Positions 1 through 5,909 of a stretch of 7,760 nucleotides of DNA are shown piece by piece. The position numbers and the translations under genes were made by a program. Where the stretch lies: contig RPRC01000266.1 of assembly GCA_003857395.1 (NCBI GenBank), forward strand, positions 1 through 7,760. The letters run 5' to 3'. The first letter of the stretch is position 1. Every line of letters starts with the position of its first letter. This DNA is from Geobacter sp. (GTDB taxonomy: Bacteria > Desulfobacterota > Desulfuromonadia > Geobacterales > Geobacteraceae). Under the pieces are notes generated by a model that made no database searches, had not been told where the DNA came from, and saw only the letters and a list, made by a program, of their open reading frames with translations.

Positions 1-6
1 ATCAAA

Positions 7-39
7 AGTTGTCCGGAGAAATGGCTCCCCCGGACAACT
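7..39 (-). terminator. Intrinsic terminator closing the six-gene block
   Basis: A perfect 10-bp inverted repeat (AGTTGTCCGG at 7-16 and CCGGACAACT at 30-39) encloses a 13-nt loop. Part of the loop (GGAG/CTCC) could alternatively lengthen the stem with a bulge. Read on the minus strand, the stem runs directly into a short T run (ACTTTTGAT) at the window edge. It lies about 50 nt after the stop codon of the DUF6506-like gene, the expected place for the end of the transcript. The T run is short, so efficiency is uncertain. Confidence 0.72.
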
Positions 40-88
40 CAGACGTTAAGTATACTTTGTTTTCTTCATATTTCCATCGCGTTGTTAC

Positions 89-394
89 TTATGAAAAAAT
101 TTCATCCCCGCTCTTGAATTCGAGTCCAGGATGATTATCAAACCGGACGGCGCCAACAGCCGCCTTGTTGCCTACGGCCTTCTTTACTATGGCGACACCT
201 TCGTGACCAAAACCCGCACACAGCTCAATGGCCACATTGCCCTGATCCACAAGCGTCTTGGCTACTTCTGCGGCCTCTGCATAATTATTGACACCCACTA
301 CGGTCAGCTCAACTACCGGAGTTTTCACCAGGGTGCGGTGTTTTTCCGCATCGGATTCGGGTGCGACAAACATAAATACTGCTTTCAGTGCCAT
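89..394 (-). CDS. DUF6506-like small protein, function unknown
   Basis: This encodes a 101-residue, probably cytoplasmic protein with no signal peptide or membrane segment. Its segments KAVFMFVAPESD, VVELTVVGVNNY, AIELCAGFGHEG and VGAVRFDNHPG match my memory of the DUF6506 family, which are proteins of about 100 residues without an assigned activity. Cys59, His64, Asp86 and His88 are polar residues set in the conserved-looking blocks and could form a binding site; that is inference. The ATG at 394 has an AGGAG 8 nt upstream (403-407). The gene starts only 19 nt after the VOC gene stops, so the two are very likely co-transcribed and may share a substrate. It is the last gene before the terminator at 7-39. 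The family name is from recollection and not searched; that the gene is real is nearly certain. Confidence 0.85.
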   Translation of the reverse strand: MALKAVFMFVAPESDAEKHRTLVKTPVVELTVVGVNNYAEAAEVAKTLVDQGNVAIELCAGFGHEGVAIVKKAVGNKAAVGAVRFDNHPGLEFKSGDEIFS

Positions 395-413
395 TTCTCC
401 ATCTCCTTTACGA

Positions 414-908
414 TTATTTTACCGGGTACACAGAATCAGGCTCAGGCCATTTGAATTCAGGAACCAGCTTGTAGATCTCCGCTATCACCCCCAGATCCTT
501 ACGGGAATCCAGGTAGGTATATGTCAGTCCTTCCCAGGTTCCACCCTGAAGAACAGGGCGACCTTTCTCCTTGTAGAATTCAACGGTTTTTTCGTAGTTT
601 TCCGTTCCAAATGCCACATGGTGCAGACCTTCTCCATGCTCTTTGAGAAAACTGGCATAAATGCTTTTGTCATCCTTGGGCTCGATAATTTCCCACTGAA
701 CACCACCGATGTCGGCCAAAGCCAGACGCATGGCATATTGCACCGGCTTTCCTTCAATGATCATATCACTGACGGTGTCCGGATTGAATTCATAGATGGA
801 CCATGGGCCGATGCCGTAATCATCCGCATATTTCCTGACGGATGCGTCACAGTCCTTCACCACAACAGCTATCTGCAGAATATTAGTAAAAACGGGTTGT
901 TCCGACAT
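414..908 (-). CDS. VOC-superfamily protein, methylmalonyl-CoA epimerase-like
   Basis: This protein of about 164 residues belongs to the vicinal oxygen chelate (glyoxalase/epimerase) superfamily, with two beta-alpha-beta-beta-beta halves. The first half is seen around LQIAVVVKD and GIGPW, the second around GLHHVAFG and AEIYKL. By analogy with methylmalonyl-CoA epimerase the metal ligands would be Gln13, Gln72 (VQWEIIEP), His98 and Glu145 (numbered from the upstream GTG; subtract 1 for the chosen start). The usual first-strand histidine is therefore glutamine. VOC enzymes with this layout abstract a proton next to a carbonyl, so an epimerase, isomerase or lyase acting on an acyl-CoA or alpha-hydroxyketone is plausible, but the substrate cannot be read from sequence. 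I chose the ATG at 908 over the adjacent GTG at 911 because AGGAGG (914-919) is 5 nt from the ATG and only 2 nt from the GTG. It is followed closely by the DUF6506-like gene. Confidence 0.88.
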   Translation of the reverse strand: MSEQPVFTNILQIAVVVKDCDASVRKYADDYGIGPWSIYEFNPDTVSDMIIEGKPVQYAMRLALADIGGVQWEIIEPKDDKSIYASFLKEHGEGLHHVAFGTENYEKTVEFYKEKGRPVLQGGTWEGLTYTYLDSRKDLGVIAEIYKLVPEFKWPEPDSVYPVK

Positions 909-913
909 CACAG

Positions 914-919
914 CCTCCT
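914..919 (-). promoter_or_regulatory. Ribosome binding site that decides the VOC start
   Basis: On the minus strand AGGAGG stands 5 nt before the ATG at 908 and 2 nt before the GTG at 911. The spacing favours the ATG. An in-frame TAA at 927-929 excludes any longer start. Confidence 0.75.
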
Positions 920-1105
920 GGCTTTTTTAGAATTCCGGCCACTCATCCACGGCATCGTCGCGAGTGAAAACCAACATTGACAGGACACGACGACCCCATG
1001 CATGAGATTTTTCTATTACTATCGAACCGACAGAACAGGACATACAGTTGCCTTTACTGCTTTTGTTGGTTCAGATCTTTTTAAGCTCCAGCCTGACAGA
1101 AGCAG

Positions 1106-1125
1106 TCCGTCTTTCCACAGACGGA
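1106..1125 (-). terminator. Hairpin directly after the membrane-protein stop codon
   Basis: TCCGTCT (1106-1112) and AGACGGA (1119-1125) form a perfect 7-bp stem with a 6-nt loop, immediately 3' of the TGA of the 10-helix membrane protein gene. There is no T run after it on the minus strand, so it is not a canonical intrinsic terminator. It may protect the 3' end of a processed mRNA, act weakly, or be incidental. The remaining gap up to the VOC gene (920-1105) shows no gene and no clear promoter. Confidence 0.4.
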
Positions 1126-2283
1126 TCAGACGTTTGTGCCCTGTTTTTTCGAGATGCCGAAAAACCCGAAATAGCAGACAAAGATCAGCAGAATAAGGTT
1201 CAGAAGGTCGACCCAGGTCAAGGGATCACCACCGAATCCGGGCACGATGGCCGCTTCATGGAGAACCTCGACGGCAAACCATTTCATGTAGACGATAAAG
1301 GCACCGATACCTAGCACATAGGTAATGATGAAGCGTGCGATTCGATTCATTGCCGGACTCAAGGATGTGGGTGCATTCCCGCAGCAGAGCGCCCAGAAAA
1401 GCAGGATATTGACAATCCAGACACCGAGTTGAGCAGGCCAAAGGTTAATGGCAGGTCCGATTTTTTCCAGTGCATCGGCAGGGATCAGAACATTCTTTAA
1501 CAACGCCAGCAGGATGAAGTAGAGTCCAGTTCCCAGGATGAAGTTACCGAAGAATGCAGCCATGGCCCTTCCCGCACGGGTTTTGAAAGTACTGTACGGC
1601 CAGAGGTCCAGAACCAGGACGGTGGTAAGCCAGACGGTGATTACGGAATAGAACCAGCCAATTGCCGTGGGCAGAGCCATGAGCACCCTATCCGGAGCGG
1701 TCCAGCTTGCCAGGCAGGGGTAAATTAAGGCAATGTAGCCGACAAAGGTCAGAAAGAAACCGACAAAGATCTGGGCAAAGCCGACCATGGGCTGCTGCAT
1801 GCCGGCATCAGTCCACGGCCAGCCGTCCATGCTGTTTGCCACAACACCAAAACCGTAGAAACCTATCAGAACGATGAGACCGGCGGCGCCATGCCCGGCA
1901 TAATTAGCCGCACTGAATGCAGGATCCAGTTGACCGTAGCCGAAGATCAGCAGCATCGGAATGGCAAACCCGAGAGCCAGGGTAACGGCCGTTACGACAA
2001 TGCCCCCCATTGGCTGGCTCATCTTGCTAAAACCGTGCATGCCAAGGTTGAAACCGATAAACACGATCACCAGAATAGCCCAGAACAGATAGACGCCAAA
2101 CGGTTGTGGGTAGAATTTCCAGACACCAACCTGGGGATCAACGAATAACCTCCAGACCCCGAAGCTGATACCATGAATAACGATGAAACTTGCGATGGCA
2201 AAACCGACCGCACCCAGTTGCAAGCCGAAAGGCTTTGTACTGGCGACGGTATTTTCACTTGCTACCTCTGATGAATGTGACAT
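1126..2283 (-). CDS. Unrecognised inner-membrane protein with about 10 helices
   Basis: This encodes 385 residues that I cannot assign to a family. Hydrophobic segments lie near residues 22-45, 62-83, 94-117, 133-152, 166-190, 203-226, 241-262, 284-302, 316-337 and 357-378, giving about ten transmembrane helices with a short hydrophilic N-terminus. Three His-Gly pairs lie in or beside helices (residues 37, 83 and 131), and aromatic/proline motifs WPW (155-157) and QP (90-91, 164-165) recur. No ATP-binding, SLC-type or MFS signature motif is visible. The ATG at 2283 has AGGAG 5 nt upstream (2289-2293). It follows the butanediol dehydrogenase gene after a terminator-like hairpin and precedes the VOC gene. 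A role as inner-membrane permease for the diol, ketone or acid handled by the neighbours is the simplest inference; a membrane-bound enzyme or metal/haem-binding protein is an alternative because of the helix histidines. Confidence 0.85.
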   Translation of the reverse strand: MSHSSEVASENTVASTKPFGLQLGAVGFAIASFIVIHGISFGVWRLFVDPQVGVWKFYPQPFGVYLFWAILVIVFIGFNLGMHGFSKMSQPMGGIVVTAVTLALGFAIPMLLIFGYGQLDPAFSAANYAGHGAAGLIVLIGFYGFGVVANSMDGWPWTDAGMQQPMVGFAQIFVGFFLTFVGYIALIYPCLASWTAPDRVLMALPTAIGWFYSVITVWLTTVLVLDLWPYSTFKTRAGRAMAAFFGNFILGTGLYFILLALLKNVLIPADALEKIGPAINLWPAQLGVWIVNILLFWALCCGNAPTSLSPAMNRIARFIITYVLGIGAFIVYMKWFAVEVLHEAAIVPGFGGDPLTWVDLLNLILLIFVCYFGFFGISKKQGTNV

Positions 2284-2352
2284 ACCTACTCCTTTCCAGA
2301 GAAACTAAACCTTCTGAAATATGATTGCTTCGCCCTAACGCCAGATAGTTTC

Positions 2353-2392
2353 AAAAAAGTTCACCTTAGGGGAGGGACACCCCTCCCCTAAG
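2353..2392 (-). terminator. Strong hairpin between bdh and membrane-protein gene
   Basis: A perfect 12-bp inverted repeat (CTTAGGGGAGGG at 2365-2376, CCCTCCCCTAAG at 2381-2392) has a 4-nt loop. It starts about 20 nt after the dehydrogenase stop codon. On the minus strand six T residues follow (2358-2353), but separated from the stem by 6 nt. It probably terminates part of the transcription leaving the dehydrogenase gene. With no clear promoter seen in 2284-2364, readthrough into the three downstream genes would give them lower expression. Confidence 0.7.
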
Positions 2393-2412
2393 CTCGCAAC
2401 CGTGCAACAGGC

Positions 2413-3474
2413 CTAATTTGGGCTTACAATGATCTTGATGTTTGCATCCTTGTTGTTGACCAGCTCTTCGAAACCCTTCCCGATAAGGTCGTCCAGCTTG
2501 ATCCTGCCGGTGATGAGCGGTTCGGTCTTCAGCTGGCCGGTTGCCAGGAGGTTAGCAACGCCCTGGAAGTCATCGACGGTATAGGCCAGTGTGCCAATAA
2601 CAACCTTGTCGGTGGCGCTCAGGCTGAAGAAGTTGAATTCACTGGGACCTTCAAAGATACCGACGATAACGATCTTGCCGACGTTGTGGACCGACTCGAC
2701 CGCCATGGGTGCGGTTTTTACGTTACCGATGCACTCGAAGGACACATCGGCACCATTCTTTGTGCCGGTGATTTTCTTGATTTCAGCGATTACATCGCAA
2801 TCCCTCGGGTCGAGGACTATGTCTGCGCCGCATTCCTTGGCCAGTTGCTTGCGGGCTGCGGACATTTCAATCACGATAGCGGTAGAAGCACCGGCCGCTT
2901 TGGCGCACATGAGAGTGCCGAGACCGATGGTGCCGGCGCCGTAGATGACAACAGTTTGCCCCATAATCGAACCGGCCAGCCTTACGGCTTTGAAACCGGT
3001 GGCAAGCGGCTCGATGAGAGAGGCTGCCTGCAGGTCGAACCCCTTCGGCAAGACATAGCAGAGTTGCGCGGGAACATTGACATATTCCGCGAAAGCTCCG
3101 TCAGCCATGAGGCCGGTGAACGCGAGCTTCTCGCACACGTTGTAGCGGCCTTCCCGGCAGGGCAGGCACTCACCGCAGTGCTGGCAGGCATCCGGGGCAA
3201 CCATGTCGCCCACCTTGACGGTGGTGACACCTGCACCGACTTCCACGACTTCGCCGGAGAACTCATGACCGAGAATGAGGGGAGCCTGGGCGCCCGTCAG
3301 CGGATGGGGCTGTGTAGGGATGAAGATCGGGCCGGCAAGGTATTCATGCAAGTCGGAGCCGCAGATGCCGCACCAGGCAACCTTGATCTTTACCTCGCCC
3401 GGTTTCGGTGCGCTCGGCTCGGGAACATTCTCGATACGGATGTCTTTTTTTGCATACCATTTTGCTGCTTTCAT
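2413..3474 (-). CDS. bdhA: Zinc-dependent 2,3-butanediol dehydrogenase, (R,R)-type
   Basis: This 353-residue medium-chain dehydrogenase is cytosolic and NAD-linked, interconverting 2,3-butanediol and acetoin. Catalytic zinc ligands are visible as Cys38 (GICGSDLHEY), His70 and Glu71 (GHEFSGEV) and Glu155. The structural zinc tetrad is Cys100, Cys103, Cys106 and Cys114 with 2-2-7 spacing. The Rossmann turn GAGTIG is at 179-184, and Glu203 at the end of the second strand favours NAD over NADP. The segment HEYLAGPIFIPTQPHPLTG (43-61) is the hallmark insertion separating butanediol dehydrogenases from threonine and sorbitol dehydrogenases. Length matches the family. The ATG at 3474 has AGGAG 7 nt upstream (3482-3486). 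It lies 177 bp downstream of the outer-membrane protein gene in the same direction and before a strong hairpin. (R,R) stereospecificity is inferred from family membership. A related secondary alcohol cannot be excluded as substrate. Confidence 0.93.
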   Translation of the reverse strand: MKAAKWYAKKDIRIENVPEPSAPKPGEVKIKVAWCGICGSDLHEYLAGPIFIPTQPHPLTGAQAPLILGHEFSGEVVEVGAGVTTVKVGDMVAPDACQHCGECLPCREGRYNVCEKLAFTGLMADGAFAEYVNVPAQLCYVLPKGFDLQAASLIEPLATGFKAVRLAGSIMGQTVVIYGAGTIGLGTLMCAKAAGASTAIVIEMSAARKQLAKECGADIVLDPRDCDVIAEIKKITGTKNGADVSFECIGNVKTAPMAVESVHNVGKIVIVGIFEGPSEFNFFSLSATDKVVIGTLAYTVDDFQGVANLLATGQLKTEPLITGRIKLDDLIGKGFEELVNNKDANIKIIVSPN

Positions 3475-3506
3475 GCGAACTCTCCTTTAATTGGATATAA
3501 TGTGCA

Positions 3507-3519
3507 TTGTCAGCGACAA
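3507..3519. promoter_or_regulatory. Short inverted repeat ahead of bdh, possible operator
   Basis: TTGTC-AGC-GACAA is a perfect 5-bp-arm palindrome about 33 bp before the dehydrogenase start, inside the 177-bp gap after the outer-membrane protein gene. It could be a regulator site or a small RNA stem. No well-spaced sigma-70 or sigma-54 promoter is visible beside it, so the call is weak. Confidence 0.2.
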
Positions 3520-3651
3520 CGCTTGGAAACCTGAAACAAGAATACTTGCTATTCGAATTCTAGCTCCTCCGGAAAACTTCTCCCCCCACACCGGGGTTGT
3601 TTCTGAGGACGGGGACAACAAACACAACACTGCCAGCTAACCGAGTTACCC

Positions 3652-4530
3652 CTAGAAAGACCAGATGAATCTGGCATAGCCGGCATTCGTCTTGGTGGTA
3701 TTTCTGCCTGTGATACCTTTTTCATACCAGAGGGCAAGGTTCAGCCGATCGCTTATCTTGAACTGGTTGCCGACGCCCCATGCAAGCTCGGACTGGCCCG
3801 GGGTATCAACTCCGGTCGTTTTATCTCTGCCACTTTCCGTTGTCTGATAGTCGAGTTTGAAGAACGGCTCGACCTGATTCATGACTTTGTAGGCAAAGAC
3901 GGTATTGGCAAAGAACACATTGCCCTGTTCGGCTTCTGCACCGCCGTCCTTGTAATCACCCATGAGTTTGTAGCCGAAGTCGCCATCAAAGGTGAAATTG
4001 CCGAGGACGTAGTTGGTCATGTAGGCAACGCTGTGATTCCAGGAATGTCCGGACAGATTATCACTGCCGATCGGTAGATACAGCCAGTACTCCAGAACAT
4101 TAACCCAGTTCTTGGTAGGCTTCCACCAGGCAACCAAACCGGTCTGGCCATCGATCATTCCGGTTTCGCTCGTGTTGTTTTTCAATTGAAGGTTTCCGAA
4201 ACCGAGTACGCCTTCCCAGAGGAAACCACAGTTATCCAGCCCCTCAATATTAAAAATATGAACAAACTTGTTAACGTTCGCGAACAGACTCCGCGCGTTG
4301 CTCTCGCCATCCCACGCTTTTCCTTCGTCTCTAAAGGTGTTGTAGGAAAGCAAAAGATTGATACCGTCCTTAGGGATTTCTTTTCCCACCGGCAACTGGT
4401 ATTCATGGGGACCAATAACACTGTAGGGAATAATCCCTGCTTCCACCTTGCTGGCAATACCCGCTAGTCCAACAGTCACCAATGCCGCGGCGACAACAGC
4501 AAACGACACCTTCCTCACTAACAAACGCAT
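3652..4530 (-). CDS. Outer-membrane channel, phenol MetA-pathway-like family
   Basis: This encodes 292 residues with a signal peptide: basic MRLLVRK, a hydrophobic stretch to about residue 25, and a likely cleavage after VEA (about residue 31). The mature part is rich in alternating aromatic/polar strands and Gly/Asn turns. It ends in phenylalanine (ARFIWSF), the usual C-terminal signature for BAM insertion of a beta-barrel. Overall pattern and length resemble the PF13557 (phenol MetA-degradation/SphA-like) putative outer-membrane transporters often found beside catabolic genes. The ATG at 4530 is preceded by AGGGGG at 6 nt (4537-4542). It follows the SDR gene by 47 nt, so it is very probably in the same transcript and would admit the substrate of the two flanking dehydrogenases. 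Substrate specificity is inference; the beta-barrel nature is well supported. Confidence 0.85.
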   Translation of the reverse strand: MRLLVRKVSFAVVAAALVTVGLAGIASKVEAGIIPYSVIGPHEYQLPVGKEIPKDGINLLLSYNTFRDEGKAWDGESNARSLFANVNKFVHIFNIEGLDNCGFLWEGVLGFGNLQLKNNTSETGMIDGQTGLVAWWKPTKNWVNVLEYWLYLPIGSDNLSGHSWNHSVAYMTNYVLGNFTFDGDFGYKLMGDYKDGGAEAEQGNVFFANTVFAYKVMNQVEPFFKLDYQTTESGRDKTTGVDTPGQSELAWGVGNQFKISDRLNLALWYEKGITGRNTTKTNAGYARFIWSF

Positions 4531-4577
4531 AAAATACCCCCTGTTTAGTTGTTTTTACAGCATCATTCCTTCGCTGG

Positions 4578-5378
4578 TTAAACCAGGACAATCCCGCCAT
4601 CGATCATGACCGACTGGCCGGTCATGTAATCCGCGTCCTCGGAAGCAAGGTAGGATACATACCCGGCAACTTGTTCTGGCTTTCCGACTTCCTTGGCGAG
4701 AATGGCACTATCGACGTATGCCTTGAGAGTTTCGCCTTTCGCCGCGCCAGTATAAGCGCCGATTTTTTCGTCGATAAGATCCCACATGTCGGTACCGACG
4801 ATGCCCGGGCAGTAACCGTTTACCGTGATTTTGTACTGCGCCATTTCCTTGGCAAACCCGTGGGTGTATCCCCTGACAGCGAACTTGGAAGCACTGTAAA
4901 CCGGCAAGAAAGCAAAGCCGGAATGCCCGGCGATACTGCAGCAATTGATAATTTTGCCGCCGCTGCCCAAATAGCCTTTGTGCCCTTGCTTGACCATCTG
5001 CCTGGCTGCCGCGTTATCACAGAGGATGACGCCCTTCACATTCACTGCAAGCTGTTTGTCAATGTCTTCGGGAGTATGGTCACAGCCCAACTTGACGATG
5101 CCGATCCCGGCGTTTGCCACCATGATGTCCAGTTTTCCGTATTTTTCGACGGCTTTTGCTACCAGGTCATCAACTTCCGCTTCCACGGTAACGTCAGTCT
5201 TGATCGACATTGCCTTGCCGCCGGCTGCCTCGATCTCAGCTGCGACTTTCTGTGCATTATCAAACATGATGTCACTAACCACAACAGCTGCACCGTCAGA
5301 TGCCAACCTCATGGCAATTGCCCTGCCGATCCCACGACCCGATCCAGTTACGATTGCAACTTTTCCATTCAACTTCAT
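4578..5378 (-). CDS. budC: SDR meso-2,3-butanediol dehydrogenase / acetoin reductase
   Basis: This 266-residue classical short-chain dehydrogenase is soluble and needs no metal. The cofactor motif TGSGRGIG is at 11-18, Asp36 indicates NAD(H), and NAG is at 89-91. The catalytic tetrad is Asn113, Ser148, Tyr161 and Lys165 (YSASK). PGIVGTDMW (191-199) is close to the PGIVxTxMW block of BudC-type diacetyl/acetoin reductases, as is the C-terminal MTGQSVMIDGG. It is slightly longer than the usual 256 residues because of a short insertion near residues 131-141. It would oxidise meso- or (S,S)-butanediol to acetoin, or reduce diacetyl/acetoin. The ATG at 5378 has AGGAG 8 nt upstream (5387-5391). It is the first gene of the block, following a terminator-like leader. 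A different secondary alcohol substrate is possible, but the bdh neighbour supports this call. Confidence 0.88.
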   Translation of the reverse strand: MKLNGKVAIVTGSGRGIGRAIAMRLASDGAAVVVSDIMFDNAQKVAAEIEAAGGKAMSIKTDVTVEAEVDDLVAKAVEKYGKLDIMVANAGIGIVKLGCDHTPEDIDKQLAVNVKGVILCDNAAARQMVKQGHKGYLGSGGKIINCCSIAGHSGFAFLPVYSASKFAVRGYTHGFAKEMAQYKITVNGYCPGIVGTDMWDLIDEKIGAYTGAAKGETLKAYVDSAILAKEVGKPEQVAGYVSYLASEDADYMTGQSVMIDGGIVLV

Positions 5379-5464
5379 AACTCACGCTCCTATTATTGAT
5401 AGAATTCCCATCTCCATGATGGCTTGCTTAGTAGTACGTCCCGAATTGCCAACGATCCTTGATG

Positions 5465-5503
5465 AAAAAAATGGGTGGTGAAAGAGGGAGGTTTTCACCA
5501 CCC
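5465..5503 (-). terminator. Intrinsic terminator in the dehydrogenase leader
   Basis: On the minus strand an 11-bp perfect stem (arms 5493-5503 and 5473-5483, GGGTGGTGAAA/TTTCACCACCC) with a 9-nt loop is followed after one A by seven T residues (5471-5465). This is a textbook Rho-independent terminator. It lies 86 nt upstream of the SDR start codon and about 600 nt after the stop of the preceding gene. It is therefore either a leader attenuator for the dehydrogenase genes or a final block on readthrough. Confidence 0.85.
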
Positions 5504-5530
5504 CATCACCATGATGTGGTGGAATGACAT
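5495..5530 (-). CDS. Possible 11-codon leader peptide
   Basis: On the minus strand an ATG at 5530 opens a short frame reading MSFHHIMVMGW. It stops at TGA (5497-5495) inside the first-transcribed arm of the terminator. Its codons cover the putative antiterminator, so a ribosome on it would change which hairpin forms. There is only a weak GAG about 5 nt upstream and no enrichment for one amino acid beyond a His-His pair. It may well be chance. Confidence 0.2.
   Translation of the reverse strand: MSFHHIMVMGW
5498..5522 (-). promoter_or_regulatory. Possible antiterminator hairpin overlapping the terminator
   Basis: CCACC (5498-5502) pairs with GGTGG (5518-5522), and the inner CATCA (5504-5508) with TGATG (5512-5516), around a 3-nt loop and a 1x1 internal mismatch. 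The segment 5498-5502 is also part of the terminator stem, so the two folds exclude each other. On the minus strand this hairpin is transcribed first, as an antiterminator would be. Stability was not computed. Confidence 0.45.
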
Positions 5531-5534
5531 GGTC

Positions 5535-5563
5535 TCGATATTATTCGCACTAACAAGTTTCAA
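5535..5563 (-). promoter_or_regulatory. Weak sigma-70-like promoter candidate
   Basis: On the minus strand TTGAAA (5563-5558) is followed after 17 nt by TATCGA (5540-5535). The -35 matches the consensus at five of six positions, the -10 at only three. If used, transcription would start just before the leader frame and the terminator at 5465-5503. A competing -35-like TTGGCA (5452-5447) lies after the terminator but lacks a good -10. Confidence 0.18.
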
Positions 5564-5754
5564 TAGAACGCCTTTTTACCCGTAAACAATGGCAACTCTC
5601 ATACCAAGTGATTCACGTTGACCCACTTCAAAACATAACCATCTATAACTAAAGGTTTTTTTGGTCGCCATAAATAGAAGAGACAAAATATTTTCCTTAC
5701 GAGCCTCATAAACTGTTTAATAATCAAACGTACTCACCCCGAGGCATGCGACAG

Positions 5755-5774
5755 GTGTCTCAAACGTGTTTCAA
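5755..5774. repeat. Tandem 9-bp direct repeat with 11-bp period
   Basis: GTGTCTCAA (5755-5763) and GTGTTTCAA (5766-5774) differ at one base and are spaced so that they fall on the same face of the helix. They lie about 380 bp before the SDR gene on its upstream side, a position suited to an activator site. No regulator gene in the window can be linked to them. Confidence 0.35.
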
Positions 5775-5873
5775 GTGTATATGTCCGTTTTATTGGAGAG
5801 CTTTCAGATATTTATGCATGATATGGTGGGGAATTCTGCGCAGAGCTACCGTAGAACTACTTGTACAGCGTCT

Positions 5874-5909
5874 AAAAGATGTGGGTGGTATTACTCAGTG
5901 ACCCACATC
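5874..5909 (-). terminator. Terminator-like hairpin downstream of the ABM gene
   Basis: GATGTGGGT (5878-5886) and ACCCACATC (5901-5909) form a perfect 9-bp stem with a 14-nt loop. On the minus strand the stem is followed directly by four T residues (5877-5874). It lies about 195 nt after the ABM-domain gene stop and is the best candidate for ending that transcript. The loop is long and the T run short, so strength is uncertain. Confidence 0.6.

Noticed and set aside
288..980. Plus-strand frame of 230 codons
   Set aside because: It lies antisense to the DUF6506-like and VOC genes, which both have clear family motifs and ribosome binding sites.
2686..3534. Long plus-strand frame of 282 codons
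   Set aside because: It lies antisense to the well-supported butanediol dehydrogenase gene and has no recognisable motifs; it is a shadow of that gene's codon use.
4574..4586. CTGGTT-A-AACCAG palindrome over the SDR stop codon
   Set aside because: The centre is a single base, so it cannot form a tight hairpin with full arms, and it overlaps coding sequence; likely incidental.
4671..5399. Plus-strand frame of 242 codons
   Set aside because: It lies antisense to the SDR gene, which has all catalytic residues; no motif is seen in the plus-strand frame.
5382..5417. Short minus-strand frame ending just before the SDR start
   Set aside because: It would encode an 11-residue peptide, but there is no Shine-Dalgarno sequence and its stop merely overlaps the SDR ribosome binding region.
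5827..5841. Sigma-54-like GG-N10-GC element on the plus strand
   Set aside because: The spacing fits, but the flanking bases do not match TGGCAC/TTGCA and no plus-strand gene lies downstream.
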